From Paraburkholderia fungorum (GTDB lineage: Bacteria; Pseudomonadota; Gammaproteobacteria; Burkholderiales; Burkholderiaceae), in assembly GCF_003610895.1 (NCBI RefSeq), contig NZ_MCAS01000004.1:62001-126000 (forward strand): DNA of 64,000 nucleotides, written 5' to 3'. Positions 17,119 through 26,420 of the stretch are shown here, one piece after another. The notes beneath the pieces are model-generated. The model was not told the DNA's origin. It was given only the letters and a program-made list of their open reading frames with translations, and did not search any database. Position 1 is the first letter of the stretch. Every line of letters starts with the position of its first letter. The position numbers and the translations under genes are program-made.

Positions 17119-19170
17119 TCAAGGCGCCGCGCCGTCCCCCTGTTTTTTGTACTGCGACGCCAGCCGTTCCTGCTGGGCGGGAGACACCGGATCGTAGTGG
17201 CTGAGCTGGATATTGTAGTGACCGTGGCCGCCGGCGATGGCGTTGAGCCGTGACTGATAGTCGTTGAGTTCGGACAATGGCACCTGCCCGGCAACCACCA
17301 CGGCATTGCCGGCGACCGTGCGGGTGCCATGCACCTGCCCGCGCTTGGCGGACAGGTCGCCGATGATGTCGCCCATCGCGCCTTCAGGCGTCATCACCTC
17401 GATGTCCACGATGGGTTCGAGCAGCACGGGCCGGGCTTTCAGCACTGCATCGATGAAGGCCTTGCGCCCGGCGGAGACGAATGCCACCTCCTTGGAATCG
17501 ACAGGATGGCTCTTGCCGTCGAACACGGTGACGCGCACATCCTGCATCGGGAAGCCGGCGAGCGGTCCGCTGTCGATCACCTGCAACACGCCTTTTTCCA
17601 CCGCGGGCATGAACTGGCCGGGGATGGCGCCGCCCTTGACCGCGTCGACGAACTCGAAACCCGCGCCGCGCGGCAGGGGCTCCACGCGCAACATCACTTC
17701 GCCGAATTGCCCGGCGCCACCGGTCTGTTTCTTGTGGCGACAATGGCCCTCGGCTCTCGCACCGATGGTTTCCCGATAGGCGATCTTAGGCGGCCGCGTG
17801 ATGACCTCGAGCTTGTATTGCTCGGATAGGCGTTCCAGCATGAGGCGTAGATGCAACTCGCCCAGACCTCGGACCACGGTCTCGTTGGTGCTGACCGGGT
17901 GCTCGATGATCAGGCAAGGATCTTCCGCACTCAGTTTTTGCAGGACTTCCCAGAGACGCTGCTCGTTGCCGCGGCGCGCAGGTTCAATTGCCAGCCCGTA
18001 GATGGGCGTGGGGAAATCGAGCGGGGTCAGGTGGATGTTGCCGTCCTCGGGGGCGTCGTGCAGCACGGCATCGAAGCCGATCTCGTCGACCTTGGCCGTA
18101 GCGCAGATATCGCCTGGACCGGCCTGCGGGACGTCCACGTGTTCCTTGCCCTGCAGCATCATGAGATGGGCGACCCGGAACGGCTGGCGCGCATCGCCGA
18201 TATAGAGTTGGCTGTCTCGCCTGATCGTGCCCTGATGGATACGAAACACGGCCATTTTGCCGATATAAGGGTCCACGACGATCTTGAAGACATGCGCCAA
18301 TACATGCTTGTCGGCGTCCGGCTCGGCACGCACGACTTGCTGGCCGTTGCCGGCATCGCGGCAGAAGAGCGGCGGGTTGCCTTCCATCGGATTGGGCAGC
18401 AGCCGGACGAATACGTCGAGCAGTTCCGCAATGCCGGCGCCGTTGGCCGCCGACGTAAAGCAAACCGGCACCAGATGGCCTTCGCGCAGCGCCCGTTCGA
18501 AGGGCTCGTGCAACTGCTCCGGGCTGATGGCCTCGCCTTGCTCCAGGTAGAGCTCCATCAAGGCTGGGTCGATCTCGACCACCTGATCGACCAGCGCATT
18601 GTGCGCAGCCGCAACGGAAAGAAAATCGGATTCGCCGGCCGGGTTGAAAAAACAGTCCACCACCTGGTGACCGCGCTGTGCCGGCAGGTTGATGGGCAGG
18701 CATTCCTTGCCGAAGGCCTCCTGAATTTGCGCGAGCAGCCCCGGGAGATCGACCTTTTCGCCGTCGATGCCATTCACGACGATCATTCTGCAGAGCTTGC
18801 GTTCCTGCGCCCACGCCATCATGCGCCGGGCGGTCATTTCGATGCCGGTCTGCGCATTGATGACAATCGCGGCGGTCTCCACTGCAGGCAGGGCACTGAT
18901 CGACAGCCCGGAAAAATCCGGATACCCCGGCGTATCCAGCAGATAAATACGGGTATCCAGGTAGTGCAGGTGGGCGAGGGAGGAACTCAGCGAGTGGTGA
19001 TACTTGCGTTCGAGCGGGTCGAAATCGCAAACCGTGGTGCCGCGCTCCACGCTGCCGGGCGCGTGGAGCGCGCCGCCCCGGTGCAGCAGCGCTTCGACTA
19101 GCGATGTCTTACCGCATCCAGCATGCCCGACCAGGGCAATGGTGCGGATGGCGTCGGGGCTGTAGCGCAT
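17119..19170 (-). CDS. Elongation factor G-like GTPase (divergent paralogue)
   Basis: This 683-residue protein keeps all five EF-G domains. The G domain has P-loop GHAGCGKT (15-22), switch-I-like RGTTVCDFDPLE (43-54), G3 DTPGYPDF (79-86) and G4 NGID (133-136). Domain II, domain III (GELHLRLMLERL), domain IV (AEGHCRHKKQTGG) and domain V (EPIVDIEVMTPE) follow. Two departures from canonical EF-G stand out: the catalytic histidine after DTPG is Tyr (Y83), and the NKxD lysine is Gly (G134). It is therefore unlikely to be the housekeeping translocase, and fits the EF-G-like paralogue group whose role is not settled. The gene stands alone, flanked by convergent and codirectional unrelated genes. Confidence 0.9.
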   Translation of the reverse strand: MRYSPDAIRTIALVGHAGCGKTSLVEALLHRGGALHAPGSVERGTTVCDFDPLERKYHHSLSSSLAHLHYLDTRIYLLDTPGYPDFSGLSISALPAVETAAIVINAQTGIEMTARRMMAWAQERKLCRMIVVNGIDGEKVDLPGLLAQIQEAFGKECLPINLPAQRGHQVVDCFFNPAGESDFLSVAAAHNALVDQVVEIDPALMELYLEQGEAISPEQLHEPFERALREGHLVPVCFTSAANGAGIAELLDVFVRLLPNPMEGNPPLFCRDAGNGQQVVRAEPDADKHVLAHVFKIVVDPYIGKMAVFRIHQGTIRRDSQLYIGDARQPFRVAHLMMLQGKEHVDVPQAGPGDICATAKVDEIGFDAVLHDAPEDGNIHLTPLDFPTPIYGLAIEPARRGNEQRLWEVLQKLSAEDPCLIIEHPVSTNETVVRGLGELHLRLMLERLSEQYKLEVITRPPKIAYRETIGARAEGHCRHKKQTGGAGQFGEVMLRVEPLPRGAGFEFVDAVKGGAIPGQFMPAVEKGVLQVIDSGPLAGFPMQDVRVTVFDGKSHPVDSKEVAFVSAGRKAFIDAVLKARPVLLEPIVDIEVMTPEGAMGDIIGDLSAKRGQVHGTRTVAGNAVVVAGQVPLSELNDYQSRLNAIAGGHGHYNIQLSHYDPVSPAQQERLASQYKKQGDGAAP

Positions 19171-19325
19171 GGCTGCCCTCGTCCAGTAGTGGATGTGGGG
19201 CCATTATTGGCGAAAACCGGGCCGTGTGCCATACGGGATGATCGCTCCTTCTGGCTGGAGCGGACAGAACCCTTGCTCCGCCGCCCGGCGTATGGCCGAT
19301 CGTGGTTAGCTCAAGCGGCTCGCCA

Positions 19326-20255
19326 CTATTGCTGCGTGAGCATCAGATTCAGGTTCTGAACCGCAGCGCCCGATGCGCCTTTGCCGAGATTGTCGAAAAC
19401 CGCGGATAACAGCACGTGCCCGTGCTCCGTGTTGGGAAAGACGCTCAGGCGCATGTCGTTCGTACCGTTCAGCACTTGTGGGTCCAGGTGCTTCAGGACG
19501 CACGAGTCCTCCAGCGGCAAGACCTGCACGTGGGCCGCCTCGGCATAGTGCCGCGCGAGGCATGCGTGTAAGGCGCCGCCATCCACGCCGGGCGCCAGTA
19601 GCCGCAACGCGAGAGGCACGGTCAGCACGATGCCCTGGCGGAACGCACCATACGCAGGGACGAAGATGGGCCGTTGCGCGAGCCCGGCGTGTTGCTGGAT
19701 CTCCGGCGTGTGCTTATGGGCGAGTTCCAGGCCATAGACCTGATAGGAAGACGCGTTGACGGCGCCCGGCCGCTCATACTCCTCCACGCCGGCACGTCCG
19801 CGTCCGGAATAGCCTGACACCGCGTGAATGCTGACCGGATAGCTGTCCGGTAAGAGCCCGGCTTGCAGCAGGGGACGCAGCAGGCCAATCGCACCGGTCG
19901 GATAGCAACCAGGATTGGTGACCCGGCGTGCGTTTGCGACGCGTTGCGCCTGTCCCTGGGTCATCTCCGGAAAACCGTATGTCCAGTCGGGCTGCGTGCG
20001 GTGGGCAGAGCTTGCGTCGATTACCCTGACTGCAGGATTGACGATGGCAGCCACCGCCTCTCGCGCGGCGTTGTCGGGTAGACAGAGGATCGCAATGTCG
20101 CAGGCGTTGATGGCCTCGGCGCGACGCTTCGGATCCTTGCGTTCCGCAGCGGGAAGCGTGATTAGTTTCAGGTCGCTTCGGTCGCGAAGCCGTTCATGGA
20201 TTTGCAACCCGGTGGTGCCTTGGTCGCCGTCGATGAAAACAACAGGAGAGCTCAT
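19326..20255 (-). CDS. argC: N-acetyl-gamma-glutamyl-phosphate reductase, type 2
   Basis: This 309-residue protein has the short type-2 ArgC layout: [18 protein letters not shown] at the N-terminus (NADP site with T/S in place of the long type-1 motif), [16 protein letters not shown], and the catalytic cysteine C117 in [18 protein letters not shown]. It reduces N-acetylglutamyl phosphate to the semialdehyde, step three of arginine synthesis. ATG at 20255 matches the family N-terminus and has GGAG upstream. It is divergent from a LysR gene and apart from other arg genes. The organism may also have a long ArgC elsewhere, as Burkholderia often do; that cannot be tested here. Confidence 0.9.
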   Translation of the reverse strand: MSSPVVFIDGDQGTTGLQIHERLRDRSDLKLITLPAAERKDPKRRAEAINACDIAILCLPDNAAREAVAAIVNPAVRVIDASSAHRTQPDWTYGFPEMTQGQAQRVANARRVTNPGCYPTGAIGLLRPLLQAGLLPDSYPVSIHAVSGYSGRGRAGVEEYERPGAVNASSYQVYGLELAHKHTPEIQQHAGLAQRPIFVPAYGAFRQGIVLTVPLALRLLAPGVDGGALHACLARHYAEAAHVQVLPLEDSCVLKHLDPQVLNGTNDMRLSVFPNTEHGHVLLSAVFDNLGKGASGAAVQNLNLMLTQQ

Positions 20256-20326
20256 GCGCGAAATACTCCGGTGACTGGGGCATGACAAGTAGAGTGAGTC
20301 GCTATCTTCCGCGCAGCGCTAGAATA

Positions 20327-20370
20327 GTGAAAGTTGAATTTCACAACGCTAACATTCAGCTTTTCTGAAT
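20327..20370. promoter_or_regulatory. Two inverted repeats in the argC/LysR divergent region
   Basis: GTGAAA-N6-TTTCAC occupies 20327-20344, and ATTCAG-N5-CTGAAT occupies 20354-20370. Both are perfect. The second ends 12 nt before the LysR start codon, and its core TTCAG-N5-CTGAA recurs beside another LysR gene at 49188-49202. They are likely LysR recognition and activation sites. Confidence 0.55.
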
Positions 20371-20382
20371 CTGGACGTCGAC

Positions 20383-21267
20383 ATGCGAGAGATCAGCCTG
20401 GACCGTTTGCGCACCCTGGTCGCGATTGCCGACCGTGGCTCCTTTGCCGAGGCGGCGCGTGCGCTGCATCTGGCGCCGCCAACGGTCAGCCTGCACATCG
20501 CCGAACTGGAAGACCGCATTGGGGCGCCGCTCCTGTCACGCAAGCGCGGACATGTTCGACCGTCGGCGATAGGCGAGATGTTGATCGGGCGCGCGCGTCG
20601 CCTGCTGGCTGACGCGGAGCAGGCGTTGGACGACGTTCACCGCCAGGTGCAAGGGCTTGCCGGACGCGTGCGACTCGGGGCATCGACCGGCGCGATCGCG
20701 CACCTGTTGCCGCAAGCGCTCGAGGTGCTGCGCCAACACCATCCCGCTATCGATATTCAGGTTGCGGTACTCACTTCGCACGAAACGCTAACCCGGCTGG
20801 CCGATGGAACGCTGGATGTCGGGCTGGTTGCGCTGCCTCAGTCCCCGGTGGCCGGACTCGTCATAAAGCCCTGGCGGCGCGATCCCGTCATGGCTTTCGT
20901 GCCGGCACATTGGCGGTGCCCGGCTCGCATTACGCCCGAGTGGCTCGCGGCTCAGCCTCTGATTCTCAATGACACCACCACGCGTCTCTCGCGCCTGACT
21001 GCGGAATGGTTTGCGACTGGCGGTCACCATCCGGTACCGCGCATTCAGCTCAACTACAACGACGCAATCAAGAGTCTGGTCGCGGCAGGTTACGGCGCAG
21101 CGCTGCTGCCTCATGAGGCCACTACGCCATTGCCCGATCAGCGCATTGCGATGCGTGCGTTGCGCCCTGCGTTGTGGCGTCGCCTTGGCGTTGCGCATCG
21201 TGCGGGGTACGTCGAACGTGCGACCCAACACGTGCTCGATGTGCTGTGGGATTTCCGCTTGGCGTAG
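20383..21267 (+). CDS. LysR-family transcriptional regulator
   Basis: A 294-residue LysR-type regulator. Residues 1-62 form the helix-turn-helix (LDRLRTLVAIADRGSFAEAA, PTVSLHIAELEDRIG). The effector domain spans about 90-290 with GAIAHLLPQALEVL, GTLDVGLVAL and GYGAALLPHEA. It diverges from argC across 127 nt holding two perfect inverted repeats, so argC and its own gene are the likely targets. The effector is unknown; an arginine-related metabolite would be logical. Confidence 0.92.
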   Translation: MREISLDRLRTLVAIADRGSFAEAARALHLAPPTVSLHIAELEDRIGAPLLSRKRGHVRPSAIGEMLIGRARRLLADAEQALDDVHRQVQGLAGRVRLGASTGAIAHLLPQALEVLRQHHPAIDIQVAVLTSHETLTRLADGTLDVGLVALPQSPVAGLVIKPWRRDPVMAFVPAHWRCPARITPEWLAAQPLILNDTTTRLSRLTAEWFATGGHHPVPRIQLNYNDAIKSLVAAGYGAALLPHEATTPLPDQRIAMRALRPALWRRLGVAHRAGYVERATQHVLDVLWDFRLA

Positions 21268-21385
21268 GAATTGCCATTTTCCGCCGTGGTTCGTTTCTGC
21301 TCGATACTTCTGCGAAGCCAACCACGTTGGAGCCGGGCCGGCCTTCGATCAGGCGGCCAGGCCCGGGGCTCGCAGCGGATAGCAC

Positions 21386-22549
21386 TCAGGAAAGAGGCAG
21401 GGCGAGCCGCGCGAGCTCTGCAAAGTATTGCGCACCGGTGAGCAGTATCTCGTCGTTGAAGTCGTAGGTAGCGTTGTGGAGCGGAGTACCGCCTTCCTTG
21501 CCGGTGTCTCCGTTGCCGATGAAGACGAAGTTGCCTGGCACTGCCTGAAGAAATGCGCCGAAATCCTCGGAAATCATCATGGGTTGTACGCTGGCGTCGA
21601 CGTTGTCCGCACCGGCTATGTTGCGGGCCGCCCTCACGGCGAGATCCAGATATTCCGGTGAGTTCACGGTAGGCGCAAATTCGTGCGTGTAGTCGAACGC
21701 GCATTCAGCTCCGTGCGCATGGCAGATGCCTTCGCTGATTTCGCGCATGCGGGTTGCGAGCATCGCCTGAACTTCCTCTGAATAGCTGCGCGTGTCGCCT
21801 TTGATCGTGACGTTCGACGGAATGACGTTGCGGATACCGTCCGTCATGAATTCCGTGCAGGAGATGACCGCCTGCAGGCCAGGATCGAGATTGCGAGACA
21901 CGATTGTCTGCAATGCCAGCACGATTTGCGAGGCGATCACGATGGGATCGACGCCCATGTGGGGCCGCGCTGCATGCGTGCCACGGGCCTTGATGTGAAT
22001 GACAAAGTTGTCTTCGCTGGCCATGATGCCGCCGGCGCGTGTGGCGAATGTCCCGGCGCGCATGCCGGGCATGTTGTGCGCGCCGAAGATCGCGTCGACA
22101 GGGTACCGTTCGAAGAGCCCGTCTTTCATCATCGCTTTCGCGCCGCGGCCATGTTCTTCGGCCGGCTGAAAAATGAATCGCACGGTGCCGTTGAAATCCT
22201 TTCTCTCCGCAAGCAGGCGCGCCGCACCGAGAATCATGGACATATGTCCGTCGTGGCCGCAGGCGTGCATCTTGCCTTGCGTTCGCGACGCATGCAGGCG
22301 ACCTGGTACGTTCTCCGAGATATTCAGCGCGTCCATGTCGGCGCGCAGGCCAATGACGCCTCGGCCGTCGCCGACCGTGAGGTTGGCGACGAGCCCCGTC
22401 CCGCCAATTCCCCGATGCACGTCGAGGCCGAGGGCTTTCAAGGCAGTCGCGACGTAGTCCGAAGTAGCGACTTCCTCAAAGCCGGTTTCCGGGTTCTGGT
22501 GGAGGTGCCGACGCCAGCTCTTCAGCTGCGATTGCAAGGAGCTTTCCAT
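21386..22549 (-). CDS. M20-family amidohydrolase (hippurate hydrolase / aminoacylase-like)
   Basis: A 387-residue M20D peptidase/amidohydrolase. LRADMDAL, HACGHDGHMSMIL, FQPAEEHGRGAKAM and the C-terminal EDFGAFLQAVPGNFVFIGNG supply the di-metal ligands. Family members remove acyl groups from amino acids (hippurate, N-acetyl amino acids) or cleave amino-acid conjugates such as IAA-amino acids. ATG at 22549 has AAGGAC upstream. It starts 35 nt after the diaminopropionate ammonia-lyase gene, so the two form an operon. It may liberate the free amino acid used by the lyase. Confidence 0.9.
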   Translation of the reverse strand: MESSLQSQLKSWRRHLHQNPETGFEEVATSDYVATALKALGLDVHRGIGGTGLVANLTVGDGRGVIGLRADMDALNISENVPGRLHASRTQGKMHACGHDGHMSMILGAARLLAERKDFNGTVRFIFQPAEEHGRGAKAMMKDGLFERYPVDAIFGAHNMPGMRAGTFATRAGGIMASEDNFVIHIKARGTHAARPHMGVDPIVIASQIVLALQTIVSRNLDPGLQAVISCTEFMTDGIRNVIPSNVTIKGDTRSYSEEVQAMLATRMREISEGICHAHGAECAFDYTHEFAPTVNSPEYLDLAVRAARNIAGADNVDASVQPMMISEDFGAFLQAVPGNFVFIGNGDTGKEGGTPLHNATYDFNDEILLTGAQYFAELARLALPLS

Positions 22550-22584
22550 AACGTATGTCCTTTTCGATGTCGATTCAGCTTGTC

Positions 22585-23814
22585 TTATCGAACTGTGGCG
22601 TCCAGCCAATGAGCCTGGCGTGAAAGAACGGAGTCGGCCGTTTCGCCTACGCATTCGTGATAGACCGCCGGCGCCGTCGCCCCCTCCGTGCCGATCACCA
22701 GAACACGCGAATCACCCGTCAAACCGACGGTGCGCGCCAACTGCGGATCCTGCATCAAGACTTCGATACCGGCGTAGCCTGCCGCACCGGATTCGCCGAC
22801 TGCCAACGGAATGTCCGCGGCGCTGCCCGCCGCGAGCCTGCGCATTGCGCCGATCGCGTCTTCGTCGCTGATCGTCATGAAATCGTCTACGCACAGGCCA
22901 AGGAACTTCCACGCAAGCGGTGAAGCTTCGCCGCATGCAAGGCCCGCCATGATTGAATCGACTGAGCCTGTCGCCTTTGCCGCTCGACCCTCGAGCGCAC
23001 TTTGATACAGGCAATCCGCCTGCTGCGGCTCGACGACAACGAATCGCGGACGTTTGCGGCCGTGAACTTCCCAGAGATAGCTGGCAACCCCGGCAGCAAG
23101 ACCGCCGACGCCGCCTTGCAGAAATACGTGCGTGAAGGCGCATTCGTCTGCATGACTTTCGGACTGCTCGTCAATCTCGGCTGCGATCGTGCCATAGCCC
23201 TGCATGACGTCGCGGGGAATGGCTTCATAGCCTTCATACGATGTGTCTGAGACCACGTGCCAACCGTTTTCTTTCGCGAGGCGCGCTGCTTCTGCCACGG
23301 ATTCGTCGTAATTGCCGCTGATGCGAATGATTTGCGCGCCATATGCAGCAATGGCCTGCTCGCGCTCGACGCTCACGTTGGCATGCAGGACGATCATGCA
23401 ATTGCACCCGAGCGTTTGTGCCGCGGCGGCCAATGCCTTGCCATGGTTGCCGTCGGTCGCGCTGATCACGACCAGGTTTGTGAGCATTTCCCGGTAGCAC
23501 CCCTGAATCAAACCCTTTGGATCGATGCTCTGCTCAGGCCACAGGCGCAGGATCAGCCGTACGAGCGCAATTGGTGCGCCCAGCGCCTTGAAGCTGCCGA
23601 GTGGTGAGCGGGCGGATTCGTCCTTGATGCTCAGTCGCCTGATGCCGAGTCGGGCAGCCGCATCGGGCAGATCCCATAACGGCGTGGCGCACCGGCTGAG
23701 CAGGCTCCAGTTCGAAAGCCAGATGCGGCTTTGCCCGGCGGACTCCACGTTCAGAATCGTTTTCAGTGCGTCGGGGTACTCAGTATGCGACGCGCGCGTG
23801 TTGGTGATTAGCAT
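22585..23814 (-). CDS. Diaminopropionate ammonia-lyase (fold-type II PLP enzyme)
   Basis: A 409-residue PLP enzyme of the threonine synthase/dehydratase fold. The Schiff-base lysine is K76 in PLGSFKALGAP. SATDGNHGKALAAAAQTLG is the asparagine loop, and QGGVGGLAAGVA binds the PLP phosphate. IKDESARSPLGSFK plus DTSYEGYEAIPRDVMQGY are typical of diaminopropionate ammonia-lyase (YgeX), which converts 2,3-diaminopropionate to pyruvate and ammonia. It is the first gene of the leftward pair and diverges from an Lrp-type regulator. Some homologues act on D-serine, threonine or related amino acids. Confidence 0.87.
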   Translation of the reverse strand: MLITNTRASHTEYPDALKTILNVESAGQSRIWLSNWSLLSRCATPLWDLPDAAARLGIRRLSIKDESARSPLGSFKALGAPIALVRLILRLWPEQSIDPKGLIQGCYREMLTNLVVISATDGNHGKALAAAAQTLGCNCMIVLHANVSVEREQAIAAYGAQIIRISGNYDESVAEAARLAKENGWHVVSDTSYEGYEAIPRDVMQGYGTIAAEIDEQSESHADECAFTHVFLQGGVGGLAAGVASYLWEVHGRKRPRFVVVEPQQADCLYQSALEGRAAKATGSVDSIMAGLACGEASPLAWKFLGLCVDDFMTISDEDAIGAMRRLAAGSAADIPLAVGESGAAGYAGIEVLMQDPQLARTVGLTGDSRVLVIGTEGATAPAVYHECVGETADSVLSRQAHWLDATVR

Positions 23815-23845
23815 TGCTCTGCGGCTCCGTGAAATAGGTGTCCGG

Positions 23846-23902
23846 TTGACGTGTCGATGACAAAATAATATTGCTTGACGTGGTCAATTTAATCGCTAAA
23901 TC
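23846..23902 (+). promoter_or_regulatory. Direct repeats and candidate promoter of the Lrp gene
   Basis: TTGACGTG occurs twice, at 23846-23853 and 23875-23882, 29 bp apart. The second copy could be a -35 box (TTGACG), with TAAATC at 23897-23902 as the -10 after 16 nt, reading towards the Lrp gene. The repeats may be Lrp contact sites. Confidence 0.35.
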
Positions 23903-23951
23903 TGTGGGTGCGGCGCAATGATTTCTCATTTTCGTATCGGGACTCCATGTA

Positions 23952-24434
23952 ATGGCTACCACCCTCGACGTTTTCGATCGCAAGCTATTAGCCGAGGTCC
24001 AGCGGGACGCTCAACTTCCTCAAAATGAACTTGGCGTCCGGGTCAATCTGTCCACTGCCGCCGTGAACCGCCGTCTGCGAAGGCTGGCGGAAGACGGCGT
24101 GATCGATCGGTATGCCGCTATCGTCTCGCCGGAGAAGGTGGGGTGTCCGCTTACGATCGTGTCCATGGTGGAGGTCGAGAGCGAACAGATCGATCTGCTC
24201 GACGCCATGAAGCGGACCTTTGAACGGTGCCCCCAGATCCAGCAGTGCTACTACGTCGCGGGTGAATGGGATTTCGTACTTATCTTTACGGCGCGCGACA
24301 TGGAGCAGTACAACGAGCTCACCCGGCAGCTGTTCTTTTCCAATAACAACGTCAAGCGCTTCAAGACACTCGTCAGCATGAGTCGTGTAAAGGTGGGGTT
24401 GGGTGTACCTGTGGATGTGGAAATCGACGAGTGA
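23952..24434 (+). CDS. Lrp/AsnC-family transcriptional regulator
   Basis: A 160-residue Lrp/AsnC regulator. The N-terminal helix-turn-helix (about 5-55) has LDVFDRKLLAEVQRDAQLPQ and STAAVNRRLRRLAEDGVI. The C-terminal RAM/ligand domain (70-145) has VAGEWDFVLIFTARDMEQYN. Such proteins sense amino acids. It diverges from the diaminopropionate ammonia-lyase/M20 operon across 137 nt, so it most likely activates that operon when the substrate amino acid is present. Confidence 0.93.
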   Translation: MATTLDVFDRKLLAEVQRDAQLPQNELGVRVNLSTAAVNRRLRRLAEDGVIDRYAAIVSPEKVGCPLTIVSMVEVESEQIDLLDAMKRTFERCPQIQQCYYVAGEWDFVLIFTARDMEQYNELTRQLFFSNNNVKRFKTLVSMSRVKVGLGVPVDVEIDE

Positions 24435-24541
24435 AGGGTACCGTCTGATCTGGGAACCCGTTCACACCGAACGCAAGCATCTGTGGCATCGCCGCCGCGA
24501 CGCGGCTGACGATGCCCCGCTTTCCATCGTGACGGGAATGG

Positions 24542-25678
24542 CTATCTGACGACGCTCCTGTCCTGCCAATCACCCTGGCCGAACTGCCGGACGGTAATCG
24601 CGCCGTTGCGGATGTCGCCGTTTTCGTCAAACCTGATTGGCCCCGTCACACCGTCCAGCGTCAGGTTCTGGAGCTTGGGCAGATAGACCTTTGGATCGAC
24701 CGAGTCGGCAGCCTGCATCGCACCGGCCATCGCCATCACGGCGTCGTACGCGTACGGCGCATAGAGTTGCACGGGCACGCCAAACCGCTGCTGGAAGCGC
24801 TTGAAGAAGGCATCTCCCTGCGGCATTCTCGACGGCGGTACGCCCGCCAGCGTGCAGTACGTGCCGCTGTTCATCGCGGTTCCCGCGAGCTTGATGAATT
24901 GCGGCGTGCACGCTTCGTCGCCAGCGATCAGTTTTGCCTTCAGTCCGAGCTTCTGGGCTTGCTGGACAAATGCTGCGGCTTGCGTATCCCCGCCTGTGAA
25001 GACGATCCCGTCGGGAACATGGCTCTTGATGGTTGTGAGGATTGCCATCCAGTTGGCGGTTTTGTCAGTGCCGTACTCACGATCCACAACGGTGCCACCT
25101 GAAGCCTTCACGGCCTTTTCGACCTCGTCGGCCAGTCCCTGTCCATATGCGGTGCGATCGTCAACGATCGCGATCTTCGTCGCCTTCAGTTCCTTCACAA
25201 GATAGGTGCCGATCACCGTGCCTTGCCGCACGTCGTTGGCAACCATACGGAAGACGTTTTTATAGCCTTGCGCCGTGAGCTTGGGGTTGGTTGCGGACTC
25301 GGTGATCATCGGTATGCCGGCATCCGAATAGATTTTCGATGCGGGGATCGATGTGCCGGAGTTGGCATGGCCGACCACACCCGCAACACGATCGTCGACC
25401 AGTTTTTGCGCGACAGTTACAGCGGTCTTCGGGTCGGCGGCATCGTCCTGCGAATCCAGCGCGAACGTGACCGGCTGCCCGCCGATACGCAGCTTCCTGG
25501 CGTTGAGATCTTCGATTGCGAGCCGGACGCCATTCTCGTCGTCCTTGCCTATGTGAGACAGCTCGCCAGTTAATGGGGATACCTGGCCGATCTTGACCGT
25601 GACGTCAGCCTCGGCAAGAAGCGGCTGCACGGCGAACAACATCGTCAGAAGAGGAGGGATGGATTTCAGGCTTTTCAT
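24542..25678 (-). CDS. Periplasmic amino-acid binding protein (LivJ/LivK type), orphan
   Basis: This 378-residue protein begins with a signal peptide ending QPLLA. It then follows the branched-chain amino-acid binding fold: VTVKIGQVSPLTGELSHIGKDDENG, VVGHANSGTSIPASKIYSDAGI, and VDDRTAYGQGLADEVEKAV. ATG at 25678 is the only start that gives a proper signal peptide. No ABC permease or ATPase is adjacent. It sits beside the lyase/M20/Lrp group and might deliver their substrate. It is similar in several motifs to the binding protein at 12447, so the two are probably paralogues. Confidence 0.9.
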   Translation of the reverse strand: MKSLKSIPPLLTMLFAVQPLLAEADVTVKIGQVSPLTGELSHIGKDDENGVRLAIEDLNARKLRIGGQPVTFALDSQDDAADPKTAVTVAQKLVDDRVAGVVGHANSGTSIPASKIYSDAGIPMITESATNPKLTAQGYKNVFRMVANDVRQGTVIGTYLVKELKATKIAIVDDRTAYGQGLADEVEKAVKASGGTVVDREYGTDKTANWMAILTTIKSHVPDGIVFTGGDTQAAAFVQQAQKLGLKAKLIAGDEACTPQFIKLAGTAMNSGTYCTLAGVPPSRMPQGDAFFKRFQQRFGVPVQLYAPYAYDAVMAMAGAMQAADSVDPKVYLPKLQNLTLDGVTGPIRFDENGDIRNGAITVRQFGQGDWQDRSVVR

Positions 25679-25912
25679 GCTCGGGCGCTCGCTAGGTTGC
25701 GTCGACGGATGGAGGGACACGCTGGCACTGACGCGGCTTCTTCTGATTGCGTAGTGCTGTAAGCATCGTAAAAGCGCCCTGCGATAGCCAAAATCCGCCG
25801 ATTGCACTGCGGTGCAATTTCTGATCGTTCCGATGCAGGGAAGTGAGAGATTTTTGATGTGCCTCGGTTCCATAACCGTGCCCCAGCGTTCGCGGACGAA
25901 GCGCCAGCCGTT

Positions 25913-26380
25913 TCAACTATCCGTCAGTTCTTTGAGCACCGCGTAAAACGTCTGAAAGCGCTTCGCGCCGATCTGCCGCTTCCATTCGCGTTCGATCTGG
26001 TGCACCGTGGCGCGCTGTATTTCGGCCACTTTCCAGCCCCTCTCGGTTAGGGAAACCAGGCGCGCGGGCGACCCCTCTACCGCCTCCCGCTGCACGTAGC
26101 CGAGCTCTTCGAGTTGAAGGAGCAGGTAGTTCATTGCCTGCTTGGACATGCCGGCGCGCTGTGCCAGGTCGATGGGGCGTTCGTTCTCGGGAGGGGGGAA
26201 ACGCAACACTTTGAAGTGTGCGGTCTGGATGTCGGCAAAGCCAGCCGAAGCCAGTGCCTCGCCGAGGCGCTGTTCCACCTGGGCGAGGCAATAGCGCAAC
26301 CGGGCCCCGATGAGCGGATCATCGGGGTTCGGATCGCCAGAAAATCTCCGGGGCGACGTGGATTGACGAGTGGTTCGCAT
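25913..26380 (-). CDS. MarR-family transcriptional regulator
   Basis: A 155-residue MarR-like winged-helix protein. It has LIGARLRYCLAQVEQRLGEAL, then PIDLAQRAGMSKQAMNYLLLQLEELGYV as the recognition helix, and ARLVSLTERGWKVAEI as the wing. ATG at 26380 is chosen. No ribosome-binding site precedes it, and the palindromic operator begins only 3 nt upstream, so the transcript may be leaderless. It diverges from a cupin gene 40 nt away and probably represses both genes. Confidence 0.88.
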   Translation of the reverse strand: MRTTRQSTSPRRFSGDPNPDDPLIGARLRYCLAQVEQRLGEALASAGFADIQTAHFKVLRFPPPENERPIDLAQRAGMSKQAMNYLLLQLEELGYVQREAVEGSPARLVSLTERGWKVAEIQRATVHQIEREWKRQIGAKRFQTFYAVLKELTDS

Positions 26381-26382
26381 AT

Positions 26383-26399
26383 GGTAAAGTGATTTTACC
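26383..26399. promoter_or_regulatory. MarR operator palindrome
   Basis: GGTAAA-GTGAT-TTTACC is a perfect 6-bp inverted repeat with a 5-nt centre. It fills nearly half of the 40-nt gap between the divergent MarR and cupin genes, so one dimer could block both promoters. Confidence 0.6.
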
Positions 26400-26420
26400 G
26401 CAACTCGATGGAGTCTCGCG

